A DNA stretch of 26,739 nucleotides from Nemertoderma westbladi (lineage: Eukaryota; Xenacoelomorpha; Nemertodermatida; Nemertodermatidae). Location of the stretch: NCBI GenBank assembly GCA_032718475.1, contig JAUCBJ010000645.1:1-26739 (forward strand). The letters run 5' to 3'. Below are positions 1-9,379 of this stretch, one piece after another. Numbering within the stretch: the stretch's first letter is position 1; every line of letters begins with the position of its first letter. The notes under the pieces were generated by a model that saw nothing but the letters and a program-made list of their open reading frames with translations, was not told the DNA's origin and searched no databases. The position numbers were made by a program, and so were the translations under genes.

Positions 1-1536
1 AGTTCTAGTCGATTAAGATATCGTAGCACTTGCCGATACTCTTAAAAGACAATTTTCATAGAATTAAGGATCCTATGTCCCCAGACCAGCTCTGGAATCA
101 AATTGTGTCAATTGCACTATCAAATAATAAAATTTCAGGGAATAAATTTGAATTCATATTTTAATGAATTTAATAAATTGTCATTCTGTGCAATTTATAA
201 CATTCCCAAAATCCCATTAATTAATAGATCACGGGAGCGGAGATTCATCTTATTAAGTGTGTTAGAGTGTGAGAATCTCCCATGTATGAGTCAATAGCCG
301 ATAAAATTTATAAAATCATATATAAACGAGATATTGGACCATTAAAGAATTACTATTAAATAGCATCCCAGATCTGTATGCATTGGAATTACCCTAATTC
401 TACCGCTAGCTTTCCATAATGTCACCATAGTAACACCCACGCTAGAATTAGAAGCAAGTTAAAAAGAACAATAAAAAGCTTGCCCCATTGCATAGTAAGA
501 AATAAATAGCGCACTGCTAGTATCCAAGGATACATAATAATAACGTGGCATTCTGGAAGGCACTGACTAACGGACAAATGGCCCGAGTGTGTGTAATTTG
601 TGACAGTTGTGTGTGTGGAATTTGTGAGTTTATAGGCGAATGTTACTACTAAGGTGTGTTTACAGTAGCGAGTCGCAATTGTGAAAGTAACCCTAACTCT
701 CCAGTAAGAACCTGAAGTGTATCTAAGCCTTTGGGACGGACAGTGGAGTGACTCGTGCTAGTGTCGTTGTCGTTGTGTAGCTACACGTTGGCGGAAAACA
801 CAGCGACGACGATACATTTGCGCTGAGGCTCTTACACTGTCCAGGGGCTGATTGGGGTAGGCAGCGACGCTCGCTAGCCTAATTATAAGCTCATTATAAT
901 ATTAATAAACTCATATATAGCAGATATAACGGAGTTGATAGAAGATGGTCTTGGTATCGGGGAGCGATATACTCTACCTTTACAAGTGTATGTTGATAGC
1001 TTGATACGCGGCGACGCTAGTCCAACTACTACGAAGGACGATGGTCGTTATATCGAACCGACGATTTCCTAGAAGCAACTTACGCGTGAATTGGACTATG
1101 GAAAATTCACCGCTCGCTACACGCATCGTAATAGTACGTGTAAGGGTCCAGTAGTATACCGCTTACCAGATCCTAGTAACGATGTATCTTACTATGAGAC
1201 TCTAGTAATGTATACGGGCTTGTACAGTATCTGACAACAAATCCCAGTCCAGGATATCTAAACAAACAGATATAGTACACAAACGACTACTGGCGAGGAA
1301 CAGAGCCTTGTATCTATTCTATGTACGTGAGCGGGTCTAATGCCTACGTACTAGACAGAAGGATACCTGTCCTCTAACCGGTGAGGCAGATGTACAGTTA
1401 CCGTAACAGACCAAACTCACGGGAAAACAATCCCCGCGCAGCGAATCCTAACTATCACTGACAGTCCTAAATACAGTAACTTGCCGCGGTGTGATTTATA
1501 TGGTTTATATACGAACTAGGTGGTTAACAGACCTAG
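1..1536. other. Intergenic stretch, no gene recognised
   Basis: All six frames are short and none resembles a known protein. A 64-codon frame at 103-297 has no recognisable domain and AT-driven composition. I see no RNA gene, long repeat or clear promoter. Confidence 0.6.
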
Positions 1537-1651
1537 TGTAACAATGCTGATCATCCCTGTCGAAATCAGCCTAAAGGTCGTGCCTAAATGTAACAATAAC
1601 TGATCCCCCTGTACGAAATCAGTCTAAAGGGTCAGGCCTAAATGTAACAAT
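1537..1651. repeat. Tandem repeat of about 53 bp, about 2.2 copies
   Basis: The string TGTAACAAT recurs at 1537, 1589 and 1643, so the spacing is 52 and 54 bp. Between copies the order is conserved: CTGATC, CCCTGT, CGAAATCAG, CTAAAGG and GCCTAAA, with a few indels. It is a short, diverged local duplication with no sign of coding capacity. Confidence 0.8.
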
Positions 1652-2938
1652 ACCGTTGTCCAGACAAACAACAGTTTAATAACGAAAGTGAAATACTCCT
1701 TATCTTGCCGCAATCAAATCAGATCCTAATTTTACAAATACAGATAATTTCCACCTAAAGTAATGTATAGTACGCTATAGCTAGTAGAACTTTAAGGGCG
1801 ATATGTTTTAGGGCGTGTGTGTGTGGGTGTGTTACAAATAAAACAATTTCGGGTAATTCCTTTTACTAGGTTTTAGTGATTTTCTGACTAAAATGATACC
1901 GTGCGCTAGCTACTAAAATAAACTAGTCGCGTTTGTAGAACTTTATACTCACGAATGACGTCAAAGCTCTCTCCTTCCTATCCACAACCCAATGGGCAAC
2001 CACAGTGTTAGTAACTACACCCGTGATCGGCACTAATACCAGATTCTGGTTGTAAGATAAGAATAGGGGTTAATCGCTACCGTACGTTAGCTGATCTGGT
2101 ATACTAATTTAATTCTAGAATTTTGTTGCTGCGGTAGTTAGCAGCAATACCTATCAGTACGTGGCAAGGCGCGGTAGGATATTAATAAACCTCCCTAGGC
2201 CAAGCAGTGTGCCGGTAGCAGAAATGCTCCTTGCCTGATCAAATAGCTAACTCCAGACAAGGGGGGGGGGGGGGGGTACTAATGTACGTTCTACAAAGCG
2301 AACCGGTACCAAACAGTCAGTGCTATGAATCACTAAATTATGGAACGTATGCTGTCCGTGCCTAATGTGTACTCGCGTACTGACGAATGGCAATAGTTCG
2401 CACCTGTAGGAAGTACAGGTTAACCCAGGGATTCGTAGGACTGACAAGAGGGGGGGGGTTGTCTGGATATAATTATTTGATCCTAAATTTGCGGCGTCCA
2501 GTGCGGTGTCACGCTTACCCTGATCTATAGGTCTTACGGCGGGCAAGGGCGTCGAACAAAGTCTTACCTTTCTCACAAAGCGGGCGCTGCATAGCAAGTT
2601 GAGCATTTCGAAGGGGCAAAGGGGGTGCGCGGTCGATCCAAATGTGGGCGCTAGCGTGTTGTGGACATCCCTTCCCTGCGTTGCTTACGGCCTAACGGTC
2701 TAGGCTGCCATCTCCCTGGTGTTCGGCTGTCCCGAAGTCGGACCAAAAGAAAACATGTCAGGAAATTGCAGTATATTTACAGTTTTAACAAAGTATTTAT
2801 CAAACAAGTTTCAACAAGAAACCGAATTAACTAATTTTACAAAGTAAACTGATAGAGTAACGTTGTAAGCGAAGGGGGGTAGAAGTGTCGTACTAGGTGA
2901 TAACCGAAGGCAAACCGGCCTTTTATACTAGAAATTGC
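1652..2938. other. Intergenic stretch with simple runs, no gene recognised
   Basis: It contains a short GT tract at 1815-1832, a run of 16 G at 2261-2276 and a run of 9 G at 2450-2458. A 119-codon minus-strand frame at 2247-2606 reads through both G runs, has no recognisable domain and is most likely accidental. Confidence 0.55.
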
Positions 2939-3135
2939 ACATGGAAACTAAACAAAATTTTCCACAGCTTCACAATTGAGCAATGAAGTACGTCGTGCCC
3001 TATGATTGGCCCAGCTCATCGTTCAACGCAATACGGCCCTTACACTAAATCTGGGACATGGAATCCTAACAGAATTTTCCACTGCCTCACATTTGAGCAA
3101 TAAGGTAATTTATGCCCTATGATTGGCCTGGCTCA
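2939..3135. repeat. Direct duplication of ~80 bp carrying inverted CCAAT boxes
   Basis: Copy 1 is 2939-3018 and copy 2 is 3057-3135, an offset of 117-118 bp. Both run ACATGGAA, AATTTTCCAC, TTGAGCAAT and CCTATGATTGGCC in order, at roughly 80% identity. ATTGGC (inverted CCAAT) lies near the right end of each copy, and two more CCAAT/ATTGG words follow at about 3157-3173. It may be the body of the repeat whose tRNA-like head lies at 3214-3292, or a duplicated promoter module. The sequence does not decide. Confidence 0.6.
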
Positions 3136-3213
3136 TTATCCGCTACGTTGTACGCTTCTCATTGGCCTACCAATTAGCACCTAAACAAAAATAAATGGCC
3201 CCAAAATACAAAT

Positions 3214-3292
3214 TTCCCGACTGGGATTCGAACTCGTAACCTACGTAATGTAACCAACGCCTTAACCATCTGACCACTACGCCACGAGAGTA
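3214..3292 (-). repeat. tRNA-derived SINE-like head (degenerate tRNA)
   Basis: Read on the minus strand, this has an A-box-like TGGCGTAGTGG (complement of 3274-3284) and a perfect B-box core GTTCGAATCC (within 3223-3235) at tRNA spacing. These are the two internal RNA polymerase III promoter elements. The cloverleaf is poor: only two of five T-stem pairs form, and the anticodon arm can only close a 10-nt loop. It is therefore not a functional tRNA. A tRNA-derived SINE head or a tRNA pseudogene is more likely. No clear tail or target duplication was found. Confidence 0.6.
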
Positions 3293-3762
3293 CCTAAGGG
3301 TTTTATGTGTACAAATATAAATCGGCATATTACATTACTGTAATTTAATCAAAATACGTCGGATTTTCAAAAGTTTTTACGTTAAAGTTAAACTACAAAT
3401 GCTACCTTATAGTGAAATAATTCATCAGTACGTATATGGACTTTTTAACCATTGGCCATTATATCGATTCACACGATACGGACTATGTCGAACATATATC
3501 CTACCCAGCGGAGTCGGAACGATAAACTGAAATTCGAATGCGAAAATTCTATTCGAAATCGACTCGAAAGAAAAGACATTAGAGAGACAAATGGACGCGG
3601 TAACTCTAACGTATATTTGGAATTCTTGATAGAAGCATTGTAACAACAAATAAATATCATCCGCGTTTCCCCTACCAGACGTGCATCTTTGGTATTATTA
3701 CGATAAATGCCCTAGACTCAACTAATAAACGGAAAGACATAAACATCCACGGAAACCGAAAC

Positions 3763-4505
3763 TTGTTCGACATATCACCTACGCTCGCTCGACTCAGACG
3801 ATCCTTGAGTAAACCTACGATCATCGTTCCGGAATACTCAGTCAGACCACCTAGTTCCTTGATTAGACCTCAGACTTTCGATTCTGATGGTATCCCAGAT
3901 CCTCACGAGCTGTATTCACTGTTCAAAGATCTAGTGCTACCCTAACAATTAATCGGTAACACTCCGGCAGCGAGCTCTAGCTAGCCGCCCATCTTACCTA
4001 GCCGTATTGGAACGCGGACACCTAATATCACCATTCAACCGTATGGTCGTCCCAGTTTAACGCGATACAACCCTTCATCAAGGTGAAGGAGAGCATTGTA
4101 CGAAACGAGTTAAACGCTATTCTACAAAGATCAGAAAGGAAACCTGCGTTTGTTCAGATAAACGTAAGTTATAACAGCAAGTCCAAGCGGTAAACGAATT
4201 GGCTTTATCTCAGTTCGATTGGGAAATCTTGAATCTTTAAGAAGATATCGAGCTTAGACAACCCTATTCTCTGCGAGAGTTTTGGACGAGCGTGTCCAAC
4301 GACAAGCGGAGGAAAATCAGCTCGAGGAGAAGCAGATCGAAATGGACGAGACACTGACCGTAACCCTAAACCTTCTGATGCAATTGTATTGCACCCTTCA
4401 CCCAGGAGTTATAGCCATCCTAGTAAAGTGGCTCGCCCCAAAGAGAAAAGGACTCTTGCTAGTCTCAAGAAACTGTGTAAACGCCGTCCGCGCAAGAAAA
4501 ACTAA
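3763..4505 (+). pseudogene. Possible decayed or exonic coding remnant, unrecognised
   Basis: I do not recognise this. Three plus-strand segments look protein-like but lie in changing frames. The first, 3763-3945, contains FDSDGIPDPHELYSLFKDL. The second, from about 4074 to 4192, contains KVKESIVRNELNAILQRSER. The third, roughly 4230-4505 and in the same frame as the second, is open for about 90 codons without an ATG and ends in a very basic tail, KKLCKRRPRKKN, like a nuclear-localisation or nucleic-acid-binding tail. A GTAAGT at 4162-4167 could be a splice donor. AT-rich DNA follows. It may be exons of a real gene, a pseudogene or chance. An alternative frame at 4282-4587 is glutamate-rich at its start. 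Confidence 0.2.
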
Positions 4506-4650
4506 CTGTTTAGAGTATCTTTATATTTTAGAAACTGTGATTTTTATATTTTATAGACTAAAATCCCATTTTCTGGGAGCGGTGTAAAAGCTTTTGCGGA
4601 ATTGCCCGGTTATTTTCCCCGTAAAGTGCTCTGTAGTTGGTTTAGCAGGC

Positions 4651-4924
4651 ATAAAAGGCCGTGTCATTGCTGTACCGGTGTTTTTAGGGGACATAAAAGC
4701 TATTTCTTCTGTATGTGTACTTTAGAGGACATAATTAGCAATTCTATGACGCAACGCCCTAGAACCTCTTGAAACAGTGTCGTTACTATGACGACAGCTA
4801 ACGGCTGAGCTTTACACGTGTAGCTTGCCCGGAGCCTTGCCTTGGTTCTTTGTTCTGCTCAGCTCAAAATGACGACATCTATCAGCTGTTTCCACGTGGA
4901 GCTTTTTGCCATTCGACCAATCAG
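4651..4924 (+). promoter_or_regulatory. Promoter-like cluster: TATA-like, duplicated TGACGACA/CACGTG, CCAAT
   Basis: TATA-like words occur at 4651-4658 (ATAAAAGG) and 4693-4699. A module with ATGACGACA, CAGCT or GCTAACGGC, then CACGTG followed by [TG]AGCT occurs twice: ATGACGACA at 4788 and 4869, CACGTG at 4815-4820 and 4893-4898. CCAATCAG follows at 4917-4924. This resembles a viral- or LTR-type U3 enhancer or a cellular promoter, but no start site or gene is recognised on either side. The call rests on motifs only. Confidence 0.25.
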
Positions 4925-5062
4925 AGATTCCCTCTTTGTGTAAAAGCTGTACAGCAGAATTACAGGATTCAGTACTGACGTTTCCCCCACGCCTAGAACA
5001 CCGGCCGGGGAATGTTTTCTGACATTAGAGCGTCTTTAATTATAAGATCATCAAACTGTTAT

Positions 5063-5115
5063 CTCGGTTAACTCGGTTTTGGTACAGCACCTCGGTACCT
5101 CGGTCTCGGTCTCGG
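5063..5115. repeat. Short CTCGGT-rich cryptic repeat
   Basis: CTCGGT or a one-base variant occurs about six times in 53 bp, with spacers of 0 to 12 bases. It is a simple-sequence patch with no further signal. Confidence 0.5.
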
Positions 5116-5841
5116 CATCTGATTAAGCACCCTGACGTAAACTGCTTTTCGCCGCATTATTTACTGCTATTTACTGTGTTGTTAATTGTATCGTTCGTTT
5201 ACATATTATTATTGGGAAGAATATTGATAACGATCCGAAAACCCAATCTTCTTGATACACTAAGGTTAGAGAGACCGGTTACATATAACAATTTGCGACA
5301 TACATTATCGTGGTTCGTAGTGAGTTCAATGCTACTTAATAGGCCCTACAAATGTCGGTTGTTATTCTCTTTATATATGATTAAAATCAGTGAATGTCGG
5401 CAATTCAGTGTGCAGTTGTGTGCAATAGTCTGTGTGTGCTTGACCGAGTAACAAAGCATTTCCTAAAGAATGCACTTTGGTGATCTATAAGACATACTGT
5501 TGTGTATAGTGTAAGTCATAGCTCTGTTTAAATAGATAGAGCGCCACGCCCTAAAGAAACTGCTAATATTTCCCAAAAGTGAATAATATTTGTCAGAGAT
5601 TATATATTAACGATCAATCGAATAGTACGGTAGGCCTGCACTGCAATCAAATTAAAGCATCCAAATCCAGTCTCCCGGGTATATCCAGCGGGTGAATGGT
5701 CGCGCACAGACTGGCTTTGTCTAATGTTAGAATTATTATAGGTGTTCAATACTTGTCATAGGCTGGAGTAGATTTATAACCTAGAAGACATATAGATTTG
5801 GCGGGTTAAACTGCCTAAGGTCTTAAAAGCGCGAACAGAAC
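5116..5841. other. Spacer before the minisatellite, no gene recognised
   Basis: A 91-codon plus frame at 5176-5451 opens at a GTG, and its first ATG lies about 50 codons in. It has a hydrophobic start but no recognisable family, and I do not call it a gene. Nothing else stands out. Confidence 0.5.
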
Positions 5842-8166
5842 AAGTTCTACAGTAGTGTGGGAAGGGAAGGGAAGGGAAAAAACTTGTAGGGTGGGTCTGG
5901 AAGTGGAATGGGAACAAGTTCTACAGTAGTGTGGGAAGGGAAGGAAAAAAACTTGTAGGGTGGGACCGGAAGTGGAATGGGTACAAGTTCTAGTGTGGGA
6001 AGGGAAGAAAAAAAAACTTTGTAGGGTGGGACCGGAAGTGGAATGGGAACAAGTTCTAGTGTGGGAAGGGAAGGAAAAAACTTTTAGGGTGGGACCGGAA
6101 GTGGAATGGGAACAAGTTCTAGTGTGGGAAGGGAATTAAAAAACTTTTAGGGTGGGACTGGAAGTGGAATGGGAACAAGTTCTAGTGTGGGAAGGGAAGG
6201 AAAAAAACTTTGTAGGGTGGGACTGGAAGTGGAATGGGAACAAGTTCTAGTGTGGGAAGGGAACATCAAGTGCTGGCTTGTAAATGAATTAAGTTCTAGT
6301 GTGGGAAGGGAAGGAAAAAAACTTGTAGGGTAGGACTAGAAGTGGAATGGGAACAAGTTCTAGTGTGGGAAGGGAAGGAAAAAAACTTGTAGGGTGGGAC
6401 TGGAATGGGAACAAGTTCTAGTGTGGGAAGGGAACATCAAGTGCTGGCTTGTAAATGAATTAAGTTCTAGTGTGGGAAGGGAAGGAAAAAAACTTGTAGG
6501 GTGGGACTGGAAGTGGAATGGGAACAAGTTCTAGTGTGGGGAGGGAACATCAAGTGCTGGCTTGTAAATGAATTAAGTTTTAGTGTGGGAAGGGAAGGAA
6601 AAAAACTTGTAGGATGAGACTGGAAGTGGAATGGGAACAAGTTCTAGTGTGGGAAGGGAAGGAAAAAAACTTTGTAGGGTGGGACTGGAAGTGGAATGGG
6701 AACAAGTTCTAGTGTGGGAAGGGAACATCAAGTGCTTGCTTGTAAATGAATTAAGTTCTAGTGTGGGAAGGGAAGGAAAAAAACTTGTAGGGTGGGACTG
6801 GAAGTGGAATGGGAACAAGTTCTAGTGTGGGAAGGGAACATCAAGTGCTTGCTTGTAAATGAATTAAGTTCTAGTGTGGGAAGGGAAGGAAAAAAACTTG
6901 TAGGGTGGGACTGGAAGTGGAATGGGAACAAGTTCTAGTGTGGGAAGGGAAGGAAAAAAAACTTGTAAGAAGGGACTGGAAGTGGAATGGGAACAAGTTC
7001 TAGTGTGGGAAGGGAAGGAAAAAAACTTTTAGGGTGGGACTGGAAGTGGAATGGGAACAAGTTCTAGTGTGGGAAGGGAACATCAAGTGCTGGCTTGTAA
7101 ATGAATTAAGTTATAGTGTGGGAAGGGAAGGAAAAAAACTTGTAGGGTGGGACTAGAAGTGGAATGGGAACAAGTTCTCAGTAGTGTGGGAAGGGAAGGA
7201 AAAAAAACTTGCAGGATGGGACTGGAAGTGGAATGGGAACAAGTTCTAGTGTGGGAAGGGAAGGAAAAAAACTTGTAGGGTGGGACTGGAAGTGGAATGG
7301 AAACAAGTTGTAGTGTGGGAAGGGAACATCAAGTGCTGGCTTGTAAATGAATTAAGTTCTAGTGTTGGAAGGGAAGGAAAAAAACTTGTAGGGTGGGACT
7401 AGAAGTGGAATGGGAACAAGTTCTACAGTAGTGTGGGAAGGGAAGGAAAAAAAACTTGTAGGATGGTACTGGAAGTGGAATGGGAACAAGTTCTAGTGTG
7501 GGAAGGGAAGGAAAAAAACTTGTAGGGTGGGACTGGAAGTGGAATGGGAACAAGTTCTAGTGTGGGAAGGGAAGGAAAAAAACTTGTAGGGTGGGACTGG
7601 AAGTGGAATGGGAACAAGTTCTAGTGTGGGAAGGGAAGGAAAAAAACTTGTAGGGTGGGACTGGAAGTGGAATGGGAACAAGTTCTAGTGTGGGAAGGGA
7701 ACATCAAGTGCTGGCTTGTAAATGAATTAAGTTCTAGTGTGGGAAGGGAAGGAAAAAAACTTGTAGGGTGGGACTGGAAGTGGAATGGGAACAAGTTCTA
7801 GTGTGGGAAGGGAAGGAAAAAAACTTGTAGGGTGGGACTGGAAGTGGAATGGGAACAAGTTCTAGTGTGGGAAGGGAACATCAAGTGCAGGCTTGTAAAT
7901 GAATTAAGTTCTAGTGTGGGAAGGGAAGGAAAAAAACTTGTAGGGTGGGACTGGAAGTGGAATGGGAACAAGTTCTAGTGTGGGAAGGGAAGGAAAAAAA
8001 CTTGTAGGGTGGGACTGGAAGTGGAATGGGAACAAGTTCTAGTGTGGGAAGGGAACATCAAGTGCTGGCTTGTAAATGAATTAAGTTCTAGTGTGGGACT
8101 GTGGAGGGAACCACTTGTAGTGTGGGACTGGAAGTGGAATGGGAATAACTTCTAGTGTGGGACTGT
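5842..8166. repeat. Higher-order minisatellite of 64-bp (A) and 49-bp (B) units
   Basis: About 27 A units of 64 bp and 10 B units of 49 bp share the same first 20 bp (AAGTTCTAGTGTGGGAAGGG). A then continues with GGAAAAAAACTTGTAGGGTG and a GGAAGTGGAATGGGAAC end. B continues with AACATCAAGTGCTGGCTTGT and AAATGAATT. The order is 6A B, 2A B, 1A B, 2A B, 1A B, 3A B, 3A B, 5A B, 2A B, 2A B, then a degenerate tail from about 8083. B units at 7680, 7857 and 8034 are exactly 177 bp apart (A-A-B). The plus strand is G- and A-rich with almost no C. Minus-strand reading frames here, with PFHFQSHPTSFFPSLPT-type repeats, are by-products of the 64-bp period and not genes. Confidence 0.95.
5859..5876 (+). 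other. Canonical G-quadruplex motif
   Basis: Four GGG runs are separated by AA: GGGAAGGGAAGGGAAGGG. This meets the standard G-quadruplex pattern with the shortest loops in the array and sits in the first minisatellite unit. Other A units keep GGGAAGGG and GGGTGGG, but with a loop of about 17 bases. Confidence 0.7.
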
Positions 8167-8476
8167 GCAATATCTAGGACGAAATTTTTATCATTTTAGT
8201 GATACCTGTACTTGTTAAAAAATTTATTTTGAAAATTGTAGCTGATTTCTTAGATACGTTCCCGAATTATCGCCGCGGGGGAGTCGGGACAACTAATATC
8301 CCAAATGAATACTAGTCGCCTGCCTGCTAAAGGTAGGCATAAATAAAAATTGACATTTTCGTTCTAACAACATTAATAAAATTATTTCCAATTGTATTTT
8401 CCACCGCATTAGTAACACAAAAGAACTAGTAAGCCTAAATACGTAAACGTAGTCGTAATGGTAGGTACACTAAAGT
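8167..8476 (-). other. Probable 3' untranslated region of eIF3G
   Basis: This AT-rich segment separates the eIF3G stop codon from the end of the minisatellite. It contains the complement of AATAAA at 8223-8228 and a short imperfect hairpin (TGCCT/AGGCA) near 8320-8340. Assignment as 3' UTR is inferred from position and the poly(A) signal. Confidence 0.45.
8223..8228 (-). terminator. Poly(A) signal AATAAA for eIF3G
   Basis: TTTATT on the plus strand gives AATAAA on the minus strand, about 250 bases downstream of the eIF3G stop codon. It is the only canonical hexamer in that orientation that I found between the gene and the minisatellite. Cleavage would fall 10-30 bases further, at about 8195-8215, just short of the repeat array. 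Confidence 0.5.
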
Positions 8477-9352
8477 CTACGGGTTACCACCACCGGTAGT
8501 CGAAGGCCTCGCCCACTCCACGTTTAGGATTAAATGATCATATCCGAACCCAGAAACCTTCTCAATGGCCTTGGCTGCATCCTCCCGACGAATAAAGTTT
8601 ATGTAAGCGAATCCGCGACTCTGTTGGGTCGAACGATCCTTAGCTAGAAACACTCGTTGAATAGTTCCGAAAGGCCGGAACAAATCCTGCAGATCGGACT
8701 CACGGACGTCCTCCGAGATGTTGGACACCCGGATGGTTGCGAATTCATCGCGGCGTTGCATCGAATCTCCGGTAGTCCGACGTCCCGCCCCCTCGCCGCG
8801 TAGACTCGGCGGCACGTACTTGTCGCTAGTGGGACCCCGAGCCGAGCCTCGTGAGTCATCTACACCCTGTCGCTCATCCAGGGATTCCATCGCGTCTTTA
8901 TACGGACACTTTACCGACCAATGGTCACCTTTACAGTAGCGACATTGTTGGATCTTCTGGGCGTGGAGTTTCTTTGCGACGTCCTCTTCGGGTTGCGAAA
9001 CGATCTCCTCTGTTGCTGATAGGAACTGCATGGTTACGACCTCACCGACCACCGTTGTCGAGGCCGCCGGACCCGGTTTATCTCCCTTGGAGTCCCCGAA
9101 CTTCTTCCATCGGCGTCGCGACGCCACCGTCTTTGGGACACGTTTCCTCTCGATCTTGTAAGTTCGCACGACCTTCTCCACCTTCCCCTCGTCGTTGCGA
9201 CGGAATTGCGTGACCGTTTTAACGTCTCCTTTTATCTCTTCGCGCGACGGAGGAAGTTTTTCAGAATATTTACCGACCGCTTCCTCTGCGTCCTCAACTT
9301 GGTCAGCCCAACTGCTCTGAACCGGCGTTTCGCTTGTCTCAACTCCTGGCAT
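8477..9352 (-). CDS. EIF3G: Eukaryotic translation initiation factor 3 subunit G (eIF3G)
   Basis: eIF3G is a cytoplasmic subunit of the eIF3 complex, which loads the 40S ribosome onto mRNA and assists scanning. The frame gives 291 residues from ATG at 9352, close to the ~320 of vertebrate eIF3G. SSWADQVED near the N-terminus, KTVTQF and WKKFG mark the eIF3G N-terminal domain. A CCHC zinc knuckle follows (C137, C140, H144, C149; CRYCKGDHWSVKCP). KYVPPSLR lies at 179-186. A C-terminal RRM spans about 206-284, with RNP2 IRVSNI (207-212) and RNP1 RGFAYINF (246-253). The start is chosen because MPG opens a typical N-terminus, -3 is A, and the upstream frame reaches a stop after ten more codons without another ATG; an upstream TTG is unlikely. 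There is no frameshift. It is a single exon, whereas vertebrate orthologues are split into many, so it could be a retrocopy or an intron-poor native gene. Confidence 0.95.
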   Translation of the reverse strand: MPGVETSETPVQSSWADQVEDAEEAVGKYSEKLPPSREEIKGDVKTVTQFRRNDEGKVEKVVRTYKIERKRVPKTVASRRRWKKFGDSKGDKPGPAASTTVVGEVVTMQFLSATEEIVSQPEEDVAKKLHAQKIQQCRYCKGDHWSVKCPYKDAMESLDERQGVDDSRGSARGPTSDKYVPPSLRGEGAGRRTTGDSMQRRDEFATIRVSNISEDVRESDLQDLFRPFGTIQRVFLAKDRSTQQSRGFAYINFIRREDAAKAIEKVSGFGYDHLILNVEWARPSTTGGGNP

Positions 9353-9379
9353 TGTGTACAAGTACGATACGCAGTACGT

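Noticed and set aside
2247-2606. 119-codon minus-strand frame
   Set aside because: It reads through runs of 16 and 9 G, giving poly-proline by composition. No domain or conserved motif.
3214-3292. Functional tRNA gene on the minus strand
   Set aside because: A and B boxes are good, but the T stem and anticodon stem do not pair properly and no 7-base anticodon loop fits.
5176-5451. 91-codon plus-strand frame with a hydrophobic start
   Set aside because: It opens at GTG, the first ATG is about 50 codons in, and nothing resembles a known family. Probably chance.
6573-7681. Several 60-80-codon reading frames inside the G-rich array, with Pro/Phe/Ser-rich repeats on the minus strand
   Set aside because: The 64-bp unit is not a multiple of three, so the frames cycle and overlap. 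They follow from the repeat, with no start or domain conserved.
8718-9213. Plus-strand frames opposite eIF3G
   Set aside because: Antisense shadows of the conserved eIF3G coding sequence, with no domain of their own.
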